A stretch of DNA of 51,275 nt from Nevskia sp. (lineage in GTDB: Bacteria; Pseudomonadota; Gammaproteobacteria; Nevskiales; Nevskiaceae). Positions 1-10,008 of the stretch are shown one piece after another. Both the position numbers and the translations under genes were made by a program. The notes below the pieces were generated by a model. The model ran no database searches. It was given only the letters and a program-made list of their open reading frames with translations, and was not told where the DNA came from. The DNA is taken from NCBI RefSeq assembly GCF_023266035.1, contig NZ_JAHFRY010000003.1, positions 1-51,275 of the forward strand, in the 5' to 3' direction. Within the stretch, counting starts at the first letter, position 1. Each line of letters starts with the position of its first letter.

Positions 1-523
1 ACAGCCGTGAGCGGATCGGGGGAGCCGTCGGCTCCTCCTTGCCGACAGGCGCATCGCTCGCCTGTTCGACGGGCCGTTGTGCGGGGGCGGCTGGCGGAGC
101 CGCTAGCGGGCGCTGCAGATGCGCGTCCGTGGTGGGCAGCGAGGGCTGATCGAAGAACACCTGTTCGGCGATCGACTGCGGCCCGAAGTGCAGCACCAGG
201 TAGCTCGGCCCGGCGCCTGCCGGCACCAGCACGGCCGGGTTGAGGCCCGGTCCGCCACCGGTCTTGGGCTGCAGGTTGATCAGCTCGACCTGCAGCGACA
301 GGAAGTCTTCGGAGCGTAGTACCCATTGCCGCTTCGGGCGCGGCAGCAGCGGCAGGCGCGGCACTTTCACCAGTTCCAGATCGGTGCGCAGCTCGGGTTG
401 TCGAACCAGCAGATCGGTGAGCTTCGCCAGCGGTTGGATCTTGACCGCGCGGCGCGGGGTCAAGATCCGCTCGTTGATGCCATCAACCAAGGAAGGACCG
501 CCGAGCCGACTGCGTCTGGCCAT
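1..523 (-). CDS. Hypothetical protein, C-terminus cut by window edge
   Basis: A reading frame open from an ATG at 523 to the window edge gives at least 174 residues with no stop. A GGAG lies about eight bases before the ATG. The N-terminus is basic (MARRSRLGG) with no signal peptide or membrane segment. The middle is hydrophobic and beta-like (around LSLQVELINLQP and SYLVLHFGPQSIAEQVFF), and the visible end is a proline/alanine-rich linker, so another domain may follow outside the window. It lies 224 bases downstream of the DNA ligase gene on the same strand, but nothing ties it to that gene. I recognise no family. It is not the exonuclease, helicase or phosphoesterase that often accompanies this ligase type. 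Confidence 0.6.
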   Translation of the reverse strand, partial: MARRSRLGGPSLVDGINERILTPRRAVKIQPLAKLTDLLVRQPELRTDLELVKVPRLPLLPRPKRQWVLRSEDFLSLQVELINLQPKTGGGPGLNPAVLVPAGAGPSYLVLHFGPQSIAEQVFFDQPSLPTTDAHLQRPLAAPPAAPAQRPVEQASDAPVGKEEPTAPPIRSRL

Positions 524-747
524 GTCGCGTTCTCCGATTCTGATGCCGCTTTTTTTGTCTGCGACGCCCCTAGCGCCGAACGCCGAACTTACGCCCGGTG
601 TGCTGATGGCGCCACCTCGAATCAGAGATGTGGCTCACAAGTCTTCAGCCCTTTTTCGGGCAAGTGGAAGCGCAGTGGCTGCAAACATGACCCGGCTCAC
701 ATGAGCCTTGCCGCCGACACGGCTGGCGACCCCGGGCAAGGGGACCG

Positions 748-2403
748 TCAGCGTTTCAGGAACATCTTCAGGTCATCGAGGGTGTTGGCATCTGTTGATT
801 TTTTATCGGTTCGCCAGCGCGCGATGCGTGGAAAGCGCAGCGCGATGCCGGCCTTGTGCCGCGACGAAGCCTGAATGCCTTCGAAGGCGATCTCGAAAAC
901 CTGCCCGATCTCGGGGCTGGCGTCGACGCTGCGCACCGGGCCGAACTTCTCTCGCGTGTGCTGCTTGATCCAGTGATCCATCTTGGTCAGCTCGGCATCG
1001 GTCAGACCGGAGTAGGCCTTCGCCACCGGCAGCAGCGCGCCTTCGCCGGGCAGCGGGCCGGCCCAGACGGCGAGCGTGTAATCGGTATAGAGATTGGCGC
1101 GCCGGCCATGACCGGCCTGGGCGTAGACGAGCACACAGTCGATGCTCATCGCGTCGAGCTTCCACTTCCACCAGGCGCCACGCCGGCGGCCGGCCTGATA
1201 GCCGGAATCGAGCCGCTTCAGCATCAGGCCTTCGACGCCGCGTTCGCGAGCTTCGGCGCGCTGCGCGGCGAGGCTGCTCCAGTCCTTGGCTATAAGACAT
1301 TCGGAAAGCCGTAGCCGCGGTGCGGCGAGCTGCGCGACGATCATCTCCAGCTGCGCGCGTCGCTCGGCCAGCGGCCGCGCCCGCCAGTCCGCGCCCTGCC
1401 ATTCGAGCAGGTCGTAGGCGACGAACGCGACCGGCGCGTCGGCGAGCAATTTCTTGCCGACGATCTTGCGGCCGATGCGGGTCTGCAGCTTGGCGAACGG
1501 CAGCACCTGGCTGCCATCGTGAGCGAGGATTTCGCCGTCCAGCACGGTGCCGTCCGGTAACAGCGCGGCGGCGGTTTCGATTTCCGGGAAGCGGCCGTTG
1601 AGCAGTTCTTCGCCACGCGACCACAGAAAGCTCTGCCCGGCGCGCCGGATCAGCTGGCCGCGAATGCCATCCCATTTCCATTCGGCGAGCCAGTCGGCAA
1701 CCGGCCCGAGCCCCGACGGCAGGCCGTCCTGCCAGACGCCATCCGCTGCGTCTTCCACCGGACTCGCGAGGCAGAACGGATACGGCTGCGAGGGATGGGC
1801 TTCGGTCGTGCCCGGTGCGAGCAGTGCTGCGAACGCGTCTGCCGAAGGCTGCCAGTGGCCGCCTTGCTGGGCCATGAGTCGTTGTGCAATCAAGCTGTCG
1901 GGCAAGCCGGCATGCGCCGCCAGCGCGCGAGCCGCGAGACCGGACGACACGCCGACGCGCAGCGAGCCGGTCAGCAGCTTGTTGAACAGAAAGCACTCGG
2001 GAAGCTCCAGCCCTGCCCAGACCTCGATCAGGGCGGCGCGCTGCTCGTCCGGCGGACGGTCGCGCAGCGCCATCAGCCAGGCGACCCATTCCGCCAGGCC
2101 GCGCTCGATCGGCGCAGGTCGGTCGGCGCGATCGAGCAGCAACGCCAGGGTTTCGGCGAGATCGCCGACATGGGCGTAGCACTCCTCGATCACTGTCGGC
2201 GACAGGCCGGTGGCGTCGCCGATCCAGGCGCGCAACTGGGTCGGCGCGATCAGGCGTTTCAGCCGCTCCCCGGTCAGGAAGTACAGGCCCCAGGCGGCAT
2301 CGGCAGGCGGCGTGGCGGCGAAGTAGGTGCGCATCGCTTCGACTTTCGCCGAGGTGGCGCGCGTCTCGTCCAGCCGCGCATAGAGGGCGGCGAAGCGCTT
2401 CAC
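748..2403 (-). CDS. ATP-dependent DNA ligase (bacterial damage-response type)
   Basis: Seals nicks in duplex DNA using ATP. The 551-residue protein has a helical N-terminal DNA-binding domain (about 1-200), then an adenylation domain with motif I KWDGIRGQ, whose lysine is the AMP-accepting residue, then VLDGEIL (motif III), FVAYDLLEW, GLMLKRLDS (motif IV) and WWKWK (motif V). A C-terminal OB fold includes VARAYSGLTD-like and RFPRIARWRTDKKSTDA segments. Length and order fit the stand-alone bacterial ligases often encoded with an Lhr-like helicase, an MBL exonuclease and a phosphoesterase; none of those is visible here. The start is 12 bases after the stop of the GFA-family gene, so the two are probably co-transcribed. 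The family call is firm; the damage-response role is by analogy. Confidence 0.93.
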   Translation of the reverse strand: MKRFAALYARLDETRATSAKVEAMRTYFAATPPADAAWGLYFLTGERLKRLIAPTQLRAWIGDATGLSPTVIEECYAHVGDLAETLALLLDRADRPAPIERGLAEWVAWLMALRDRPPDEQRAALIEVWAGLELPECFLFNKLLTGSLRVGVSSGLAARALAAHAGLPDSLIAQRLMAQQGGHWQPSADAFAALLAPGTTEAHPSQPYPFCLASPVEDAADGVWQDGLPSGLGPVADWLAEWKWDGIRGQLIRRAGQSFLWSRGEELLNGRFPEIETAAALLPDGTVLDGEILAHDGSQVLPFAKLQTRIGRKIVGKKLLADAPVAFVAYDLLEWQGADWRARPLAERRAQLEMIVAQLAAPRLRLSECLIAKDWSSLAAQRAEARERGVEGLMLKRLDSGYQAGRRRGAWWKWKLDAMSIDCVLVYAQAGHGRRANLYTDYTLAVWAGPLPGEGALLPVAKAYSGLTDAELTKMDHWIKQHTREKFGPVRSVDASPEIGQVFEIAFEGIQASSRHKAGIALRFPRIARWRTDKKSTDANTLDDLKMFLKR

Positions 2404-2415
2404 CGCGTGCGGCGC

Positions 2416-2805
2416 TCAGTCACCGAAGCGCGGCAACTCGTCGTTCGTGGTGTCCCAATCGGCCTTGGCGCCGAGCAGGTAGTGGTAGTCCGGTGTCCGG
2501 CCGGCCGGCTGGTCGAGCGAGCCGAGGCGGATGCGTACGAGTTCCGGATAGCTCGCCGATTCGCTGTACACCGGCGAGCCGCAGTTCGAGCAGAACCAGC
2601 GCTTCTTGCCGGGGCTGGAGGCGTAGGCCTTCAGCAGCTCGCTGCCCGAGAGCAGGCGGAACTGGTCACGCGGCACCGGCGCGTTGGCCGCGAACGCGGT
2701 GCCGCTGGCCTTGCGGCACATCGCGCAATGGCAGAGGCCGATGCGCGTGACCTCGCCATCGAATTGGTAGCGGATGCTGCCGCAGAGACAGCTGCCTGCT
2801 TGCAT
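2416..2805 (-). CDS. GFA/CENP-V-family zinc-binding protein
   Basis: A 129-residue protein of the family named after the glutathione-dependent formaldehyde-activating enzyme. The zinc-binding cysteines are all present: SCLCGSIRY at the N-terminus, LCHCAMCRKASG in the middle and FCSNCGSPVY towards the end. The frame is open further upstream, to 2955, but the ATG at 2805 has a GAGG eight bases before it and gives the usual family length, so I chose it. Most members have no proven substrate and many are not formaldehyde enzymes, so no reaction is assigned. It is the first gene of a probable two-gene unit with the DNA ligase (12-base gap). Confidence 0.88.
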   Translation of the reverse strand: MQAGSCLCGSIRYQFDGEVTRIGLCHCAMCRKASGTAFAANAPVPRDQFRLLSGSELLKAYASSPGKKRWFCSNCGSPVYSESASYPELVRIRLGSLDQPAGRTPDYHYLLGAKADWDTTNDELPRFGD

Positions 2806-2947
2806 GATCGAGCCTCGAAGGAAGCGTGGAAATGTTGTGCGACTTCCAAGGCGGAAGGCTGATTTGAAGACCGTGGGACGATGCCAAAATTCCATCGTGA
2901 CGGCCGTCGCGAATATTTCACGGCGCGAGTGTGTGGCCTCTTGCAGA

Positions 2948-2989
2948 CCAGCCATCTGCCTTCACATTTCGCCGCTCGCCGATGGCTGG
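2948..2989. repeat. Inverted repeat upstream of deaD
   Basis: Nine-base arms CCAGCCATC (2948-2956) and GATGGCTGG (2981-2989) are perfectly complementary across a 24-base spacer. They sit in the 311-base gap between the divergent GFA and deaD genes. The right arm lies where the -35 region of the deaD promoter candidate would be, so it could be an operator or a leader hairpin. The rest of this gap shows no gene. Confidence 0.35.
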
Positions 2990-3002
2990 GCCCACAAGCG
3001 AG

Positions 3003-3016
3003 TAAAATCGCGCCGT
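3003..3016 (+). promoter_or_regulatory. Candidate -10 box and GC-rich discriminator for deaD
   Basis: TAAAATCGCGCCGT is a -10-like hexamer followed by a GC-rich discriminator, 100 bases before the deaD ATG. Thirteen of its fourteen bases recur at 45260-45273 upstream of metH. No good -35 hexamer is present, so the call rests on this match and on position. Confidence 0.4.
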
Positions 3017-3116
3017 CATTCGAGTGCCGCTGTTCTTGCGGGCGTTCGCCGGCCTTTCAACTGGCCTCCCCCAAGACCCGGACGCTCGTGCGCGAGTGTC
3101 TCTTTCAGGTATCGAC

Positions 3117-5081
<1,965 letters not shown>

Positions 5082-5088
5082 AGCTTTT

Positions 5089-5123
5089 CCTTGCGCGGCT
5101 GACCGTTGGTCGGTCGCGCAAGG
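5089..5123 (+). terminator. Strong hairpin after deaD, possible terminator
   Basis: Starting eight bases after the deaD stop, a 16-base-pair stem (5089-5104 with 5108-5123, two G-U pairs) closes a GTT loop. No U-run follows, so it may be a weak intrinsic terminator, or a structure protecting the mRNA end. Confidence 0.5.
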
Positions 5124-5217
5124 AGTTCAGTTCTGATTCAGCGCGACCTCTGCAATCTGTGCCCAGCACGACGCGAATCCGCGTCGGTCAGCGGATCACG
5201 GAAACAGGAGTCACGTC

Positions 5218-5628
5218 ATGTTCAAGACCTTCATTGCAACCGCCTTGCTGCTCGGCGCGGCCACCAGCATTCCGGCTTCGGCCGGCAACCGTGGCAACGC
5301 CATCCTCGGCGCGGTGATCGGTGCTGCGGCCGGGGTCGCCATCGGCGACTCGGTGGGTGGACGTGATGGCGCAGTGGTCGGCGGTGCCGTCGGCGGCCTG
5401 GTCGGTGCGTCGATCGGCAACCAGAGCGGCCGTCGCAACGACGATCGTCGTTACGATGCCCGCTATGACAATCGCTACGACAACCGTCGCTATGACAACC
5501 GTTACGACGGTCGCTACGAGCGCAGCTACCAGCCGCGTTACCAGCCCCGCTATGTCGAATATCGCGGTTACGATCGCGGCCGCGACAATGGCCGCAATCA
5601 TCGCCACGACCGTTACTGCAACGACTGA
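5218..5628 (+). CDS. Exported glycine-zipper protein with Arg/Tyr-rich tail
   Basis: A 136-residue protein with a signal peptide (MFKTFIATALLLGAATSIPASA), then a glycine-zipper double helix (NAILGAVIGAAAGVAIGDSVG, then GAVVGGAVGGLVGASIG) of the kind that inserts into or lines the outer membrane. The C-terminal half is a low-complexity Arg/Tyr/Asp/Asn tail in which RYDN-like units recur, ending in HDRYCND. It is followed 38 bases later by a second glycine-zipper gene whose core is almost the same, so the pair looks like a tandem duplication with diverged tails. Function is unknown. A CAGGAG-type ribosome site precedes the ATG. Confidence 0.8.
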   Translation: MFKTFIATALLLGAATSIPASAGNRGNAILGAVIGAAAGVAIGDSVGGRDGAVVGGAVGGLVGASIGNQSGRRNDDRRYDARYDNRYDNRRYDNRYDGRYERSYQPRYQPRYVEYRGYDRGRDNGRNHRHDRYCND

Positions 5629-5666
5629 TTGCGGCTGGCCATTCCAGAAGAAATGAGGAGATTTCG

Positions 5667-5981
5667 ATGAACCGTAAATTTGCTGCTGCGTTGGCCTTGG
5701 CCGCCTTGCTGTCCGGCACCGCCTACGCTGGCGATACGACGAACGCTGTCATCGGTGGCGCCATCGGCGGCGGTGCCGGTGCCGCGGTCGGTGATTCGGT
5801 GGGCGGCCGTGATGGCGCCATCGTCGGTGGCGCATTGGGCGGCGCGCTGGGCGCCGGTATTGGCGTCAATGCGGGCTCTGACAACGGTCGCGACGATCGT
5901 CGCAGTCGGGTCGAGAACGATCGCCACGAGCATCACCATCATGACAACGGCAAGCACAAAGGTCAGCGCAAGAAGCGCTAG
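5667..5981 (+). CDS. Exported glycine-zipper protein with His/Lys-rich tail
   Basis: A 104-residue paralogue of the preceding gene. It has a signal peptide (MNRKFAAALALAALLSGTAYA), a glycine-zipper region (NAVIGGAIGGGAGAAVGDSVGG, then GAIVGGALGGALGAGIGV) and a short charged tail containing HEHHHH and ending in a run of lysine and arginine. The block GDSVGGRDGA is identical in both proteins. The His cluster could bind metal, but this is only a suggestion. A GAGGAG ribosome site lies before the ATG. The gene is closed by a clear intrinsic terminator, so it and its paralogue probably form one transcript. Confidence 0.78.
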   Translation: MNRKFAAALALAALLSGTAYAGDTTNAVIGGAIGGGAGAAVGDSVGGRDGAIVGGALGGALGAGIGVNAGSDNGRDDRRSRVENDRHEHHHHDNGKHKGQRKKR

Positions 5982-6017
5982 TACGAGTGATCGGCAGCTT
6001 GTCGCACGCTGTTCGAA

Positions 6018-6042
6018 AGCCCGGCTCCTGCCGGGCTTTTTG
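6018..6042 (+). terminator. Intrinsic terminator after glycine-zipper pair
   Basis: An eight-base perfect stem AGCCCGGC / GCCGGGCT with a TCCT loop is followed by a run of five T. It lies 36 bases after the stop of the second glycine-zipper gene. Confidence 0.9.
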
Positions 6043-6081
6043 CTGGAGCTCGTCGAGCTCGTTCTGCACCGATAATGACTC

Positions 6082-6504
6082 ATGCCCCTGAACGTTCCCA
6101 AGACCATCCTCGAAGCCGCGATCGGCAACGGCCAGGTACGCCGCTTTCGTGATTTCGCGCTGGTGGTGCTCGATGGCGAAGGCGCGCTCTGCGTGCCCAA
6201 CGATATCTGGCTGCCGGCCGCGTCCTGGGCGACATCACGCGCGCCGTCCGGCAATCGCATGCGCGATCGCATGAATCTGCTGCAGCGGCTGGAAGTGCTG
6301 GTCACCCGGCGCGGCACGGCCGTGGTGTCGACCACCGGCGGGCCGGTGCGGCTGGCGCGACTGCGCGACCTCATGAAGCGCGATGGCCTGGACATCGGGG
6401 AATGGAATTTCCCGCCGCAGGCGGTGCTCGATCAGGCGCTGAACCCGACGCCGTTGCCGACGAAGCCGGAGCCGCCACCGACGACGCCTGAAGACGCCAC
6501 CTAG
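6082..6504 (+). CDS. Conserved-looking hypothetical protein
   Basis: A 140-residue soluble protein of unknown family, without signal peptide or membrane segment. The N-terminal 110 residues mix helix and strand (RRFRDFALVVLDGEGALCVPNDIWLP; LLQRLEVLVTRRGTAVVSTTGGPVRL), and the last 25 are a proline/threonine-rich tail. The codon use matches its neighbours. It lies between a terminator and the pirin gene (38 bases) and may share a transcript with pirin. The ATG follows an ATAATGACTC stretch without a good ribosome site, so the start is not certain. Confidence 0.6.
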   Translation: MPLNVPKTILEAAIGNGQVRRFRDFALVVLDGEGALCVPNDIWLPAASWATSRAPSGNRMRDRMNLLQRLEVLVTRRGTAVVSTTGGPVRLARLRDLMKRDGLDIGEWNFPPQAVLDQALNPTPLPTKPEPPPTTPEDAT

Positions 6505-6542
6505 CGCCTATCATTCGGCATCCCCTTCGGAATGTTCGATCG

Positions 6543-7460
6543 ATGAATTCGTCTTCAAGCGCCGCGTCCAGTTGCATCCTCGACCGCATCGCCGGCCGCA
6601 GCCGCGATCTCGGCGGTTTCTCGGTCAAGCGGGTGCTGCCGATCGCCCATCGCAAGATGGTCGGCCCGTTCATCTTCTTCGACGAGATGGGCCCGGCGAG
6701 CTTCGCTGCCGGCAGCGGCATGGATGTGCGGCCGCATCCGCATATCGGCCTGGCCACGGTCACCTATCTGTTCGAAGGCCGCATCCGCCATCGCGACAGC
6801 CTAGGCACCCTGCAGGACATCACGCCGGGCGACGTCAACTGGATGACCGCCGGGCGCGGCATCGTCCACTCCGAGCGCACCCATCCGGACGATCGCGCCA
6901 GCGGCTACGCGGTGCACGGCATCCAGAGCTGGGTGGCGCTGCCGGTGGTCGACGAGGAATGCGCGCCGGCCTTCGTCCATCACCCGGCGGCCAGCCTGCC
7001 GGCCTTCGAGCAAGAGGGCGCCAGCCTGCGCTTGATCGCCGGCCACGCCTACGGCCGCTGCTCGCCGGTCGAGGTGCGCTCGCCAACTTTCTACCTTGCA
7101 GCCGAACTGCCAAGCGGCATCCGGCTGACCATGACCGACGAGCACGAAGAGCGCGCCGTCTACGTGGTCAGCGGCGCCGTGACCATCGGCGGCGAGCGCT
7201 TCGAGCCCGGCGAGCTGGCGGTGCTGGTGCCCGGTGCGGAAGCGATCGTCGTCGCCGACGTTGAAAGCCGGGTGATGCTGCTCGGCGGTGCCCGTCTGCC
7301 CGAGGAGCGCCAGATCTGGTGGAACCTGGTGTCGACGCGTGCCGAGCGCATCGAGCAGGGCAAGCGCGACTGGCTCGCCTATGGTCAGGAAAGCGGTCAG
7401 CACGGCCCATTCGGCCAGGTGCCGGAGGAACACGAGTTCATTCCGCTGCCGGCGAACTGA
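6543..7460 (+). CDS. Pirin-family bicupin protein
   Basis: A 305-residue bicupin of the pirin family. The N-terminal cupin holds all four expected metal ligands: His65 and His67 (RPHPHIGL), His109 and Glu111 (IVHSERT). Members include iron-binding redox-sensitive regulators and enzymes with quercetin 2,3-dioxygenase activity; which applies here cannot be told. The pirin signature region (FDEMGPASF to GDVNWMTAGRGIVHSERT) and the C-terminal cupin (SGIRLTMTDEHEERAVYVVSG) are intact, and the length is usual. The next gene begins two bases after its stop at a TTG codon, suggesting translational coupling. Confidence 0.9.
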   Translation: MNSSSSAASSCILDRIAGRSRDLGGFSVKRVLPIAHRKMVGPFIFFDEMGPASFAAGSGMDVRPHPHIGLATVTYLFEGRIRHRDSLGTLQDITPGDVNWMTAGRGIVHSERTHPDDRASGYAVHGIQSWVALPVVDEECAPAFVHHPAASLPAFEQEGASLRLIAGHAYGRCSPVEVRSPTFYLAAELPSGIRLTMTDEHEERAVYVVSGAVTIGGERFEPGELAVLVPGAEAIVVADVESRVMLLGGARLPEERQIWWNLVSTRAERIEQGKRDWLAYGQESGQHGPFGQVPEEHEFIPLPAN

Positions 7461-7462
7461 GC

Positions 7463-8335
7463 TTGGCAACGATCCCTGCTGCGATTGACTGCGAGTTCGA
7501 CAGCTATGTCGGCATCGACTGGTCCGGCGCCGCGCAGCCGGGCTATGCCGGCATCGCCGTCGCCCGCTGTGCGGCGGGACGCGCCGCGCCGCAGCTGGTC
7601 AAGCCGCCGGGCAAGACCTGGACGCGGAGCAGCGTGCTCGACTGGCTGCGTGCCGAACTGGCGCGTCCGCAGCGGCTGCTGGTCGGGTTCGACTTCGCCT
7701 TCCATCTGCCTGGCGATGGCCGCGCTGCTTCAGTGCTGTGGGCGGAAGTCGAAGCTCGCTGCGCGGCCGAGCCGGACTTGCTGGGCCGCGCCTACGCGGA
7801 GGGCGATCGACGTTTCTGGACCGCCGGCCCGCAGCCCAAGGGCTGGAACGAACAGCCGCGCAGCGCCGAAACCGCCTGCCGCGAGGCCGGGCTTGGCAAT
7901 CCGCAGACGCCGTTCCAGCTGATCGGCGCGAAGCAGGTCGGCAAGGGCGCGCTGGCCGGCATGCGCCTGCTGCATCGCCTGGAAACACAGGTGCGTGAGC
8001 GGGTCGCGATCTGGCCGTTCGATACGTCCGCCGGACAGGATCGCCGCTCGGTCTGCGTCGAAATCTATCCGCGCCTGTACATCCGCAAGGCCGGCTTCGG
8101 CAATGCCAAGCTGCGCAGCCGCGAGGACATCAACCACGTGCTGAACGCGCTGGCCAGCATCGGACTGTCACCGGCCAAGGCCGCCAGTTCGGCAAGCGTC
8201 GAGTTCGATGATCACCAGGCCGACGCGCTGGTCACTGCGGCCGGTCTGCGCGAAGCCGCCAGCAAGCCGGCGCTGTGGGCGGCCGGTGCCGGCGAGGCGG
8301 AAGGCTGGATCTTCGGCGTGCCGAAGATCGCCTGA
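7463..8335 (+). CDS. RNase H-fold protein, DUF429-like
   Basis: A protein of about 290 residues resembling the DUF429 group of predicted RNase H-like nucleases. Three acidic patches that would form the active site are visible: YVGIDWSGA near the N-terminus, LLVGFDFAFHLPG in the middle and EFDDHQADALVTAAGL near the C-terminus. The frame stays open upstream into the pirin gene, but TTG 7463, two bases after the pirin stop, leaves the first conserved strand at residues 10-15, so I use it. An unusual start codon and missing ribosome site fit coupling to pirin. Nuclease activity is predicted for the family, not shown here. Confidence 0.6.
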   Translation: MATIPAAIDCEFDSYVGIDWSGAAQPGYAGIAVARCAAGRAAPQLVKPPGKTWTRSSVLDWLRAELARPQRLLVGFDFAFHLPGDGRAASVLWAEVEARCAAEPDLLGRAYAEGDRRFWTAGPQPKGWNEQPRSAETACREAGLGNPQTPFQLIGAKQVGKGALAGMRLLHRLETQVRERVAIWPFDTSAGQDRRSVCVEIYPRLYIRKAGFGNAKLRSREDINHVLNALASIGLSPAKAASSASVEFDDHQADALVTAAGLREAASKPALWAAGAGEAEGWIFGVPKIA

Positions 8336-8337
8336 AA

Positions 8338-9075
8338 CTATTTCCCGAACAGCCCACCGAACGAACGCAGATCGGGCAGCACGGTCGGTTCGGCGGGTAG
8401 CGCGAAACGCGATGGCGGCGGCGTTGCGGTATCGAGTTTCTCGAGCCTGAAACTGCGGCCGACTCTGAGGATGCCAGTGCCGCGCTGCTTCAGTTCGGCA
8501 GCCAGACGCTCGTTGGCGTTGGCGTCAAGTTCCGGCAGCGAGCGCGCCAGCAGGCGGCCGGTGCTGAGCATCGCGTCGGTCAGCTCGCGCACTTTCGGAT
8601 CATTGGTCAGCACCATTTCGTCGACCCGCTGACGGCCGGCCTTGTTGACCGTGGTCAGCTCCCAGACTCTGCCCGAGAAACCGGCGATGGTCTCGATCGC
8701 GCCCGGTCCGGTCAGGTTCACGTAGCGGCCGTCGGTGATCAGCGAGCGCGGCGCCAGGCTGCGCGCCATGCCGCCCATGGTCTGCATCATCTGCGCGAAA
8801 TTGAGCACGATCGGCTGGCCTTCAAGCGCGGTGATCGCGTAGGGCACGTTGTCACGGACGATCAGATAACCCTCGCGACGGTTCTCGGCCTGCACACGGA
8901 CATGGGCGGTGCCATCGAACTCGATGCTCGAACGCACGACCTGCAAGCTGGGCTGGCTGAAATCCTCGCCGGCCAGCACGGTGGCGGTGCCGCCGGCCTG
9001 AGCGGCTTGCAGCGCGGAGAAGCCGAACAGCAGGGGCGCAAACAGACGAGCAGACGCTTTGAAAGACAAACTCAT
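8338..9075 (-). CDS. Exported hypothetical protein
   Basis: A 245-residue protein with a signal peptide (MSLSFKASARLFAPLLFGFSALQAAQA, cleavage before GGTA). The mature part is mixed, with a stretch resembling DUF4412-type exported proteins: REGYLIVRDNVPYAI, then RYVNLTGPGAIETIAGFSGRVWEL. No catalytic motif is obvious. I start it at ATG 9075, which puts the signal peptide at the N-terminus; the frame runs 15 codons further. Its stop is two bases from the stop of the convergent RNase H-fold gene, leaving no room for a separate terminator between them. Family assignment is uncertain. Confidence 0.65.
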   Translation of the reverse strand: MSLSFKASARLFAPLLFGFSALQAAQAGGTATVLAGEDFSQPSLQVVRSSIEFDGTAHVRVQAENRREGYLIVRDNVPYAITALEGQPIVLNFAQMMQTMGGMARSLAPRSLITDGRYVNLTGPGAIETIAGFSGRVWELTTVNKAGRQRVDEMVLTNDPKVRELTDAMLSTGRLLARSLPELDANANERLAAELKQRGTGILRVGRSFRLEKLDTATPPPSRFALPAEPTVLPDLRSFGGLFGK

Positions 9076-9182
9076 GCGGATGGTCCCGAGTGACAGTTGG
9101 TAGAAACGGGGTTGGGGCAACGATCGGCCACCGTCGCAGTTCGAACCCGAACGCCCGCTGAATGAGGGCTGCCGTGTCGCGA

Positions 9183-9953
9183 CTACTTGACCGTTTGGGT
9201 CTCGCCTTCATCCTTCAGCGAGAACGGCGAGAACGAGATGTCGCGATCGTAGGTGTCGACGCCTTCGGCGCGCTTCAGCGCATTGACCACCCAATAGGTG
9301 GCCGGCGTGAACGCCACTTCGACGCCGATCTTGAACAGCACGTTGAAGACCATCAGCGAAGCCAGGGTCGCGTTGTCGAGCAGGCTGTAGAACGCGATCG
9401 GATAGAACAGCAGGCTGTCGATGCCCTGGCCGCAGATCGTCGAGCCGATGGTGCGCATCCACAGATGCCGGCCTTCGCTCCAGATCTTCATCTTCGCCAT
9501 CACGAAGGAATTGACGAAGTCGCCGACCCAGTAGGCGACCATGCTGGCGACAACGATGCGCCAGGTATTGCCGAACACCGTTTCCAGCGCCGGCTGCAGA
9601 ACCTTGTTGTAGTCGCTGGTCGGGCTCGCCGGCATGCCAACGACGATCGCGCTCATGAACGTTGCGAAGATCATGGCGCCGAAGCCGGCCCAGATCGCAC
9701 GCCGGGCACGCGCGTAGCCGTACACCTCGGTCATCACGTCGCCGAAGATGTAGCTGATCGGGAAGAACAGATTGCCGGCACCGAAGGTGACGATGCCGAT
9801 CACCGGCAGGGTGACGATGCAGGCCTTGGCCGGGCCGATCAGGTTCGAGCACAGCAGCACGGCTACCGTGCCGGCCATCAGAAAGTCGAAGTAGCGGAAG
9901 TTGCGCAACGTGGGACTCCGGAGGATCACCGTGAACGTGGCGTCATTGTCCAC
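9183..9953 (-). CDS. yhhQ: Queuosine precursor transporter, YhhQ/VUT family
   Basis: An inner-membrane protein of 256 residues with six or more hydrophobic segments that imports a 7-deazaguanine precursor (preQ0/preQ1) for tRNA queuosine. Family marks are GNLFFPISYIFGDVMTEVYGY near residues 60-80, VAYWVGDFVNSFVMAKMK near 140-155 and RTIGSTICGQGIDSLLFYPIAF near 168-190. The small N-terminal cytoplasmic part begins at ATG 9953. No preQ1 riboswitch was recognised in the 55 bases upstream. The nearest upstream gene on the strand is the small protein of the TIR unit, which may be read through into it. Confidence 0.92.
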   Translation of the reverse strand: MDNDATFTVILRSPTLRNFRYFDFLMAGTVAVLLCSNLIGPAKACIVTLPVIGIVTFGAGNLFFPISYIFGDVMTEVYGYARARRAIWAGFGAMIFATFMSAIVVGMPASPTSDYNKVLQPALETVFGNTWRIVVASMVAYWVGDFVNSFVMAKMKIWSEGRHLWMRTIGSTICGQGIDSLLFYPIAFYSLLDNATLASLMVFNVLFKIGVEVAFTPATYWVVNALKRAEGVDTYDRDISFSPFSLKDEGETQTVK

Positions 9954-10008
9954 CTGTTACGGCAAAGCTTCTCTGATGCCGATGAGGCGTCGATAGACCC
10001 ATGCGCCA

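Noticed and set aside
5440-5600. Short tandem repeats as a possible CRISPR or microsatellite
   Set aside because: They encode the RYDN-type tail of the glycine-zipper protein and have no regular spacers.
9135-9150. tRNA T-loop-like GGTTCGAAC on the minus strand
   Set aside because: No five-base T stem closes the loop and no acceptor, D or anticodon arms can be drawn around it.
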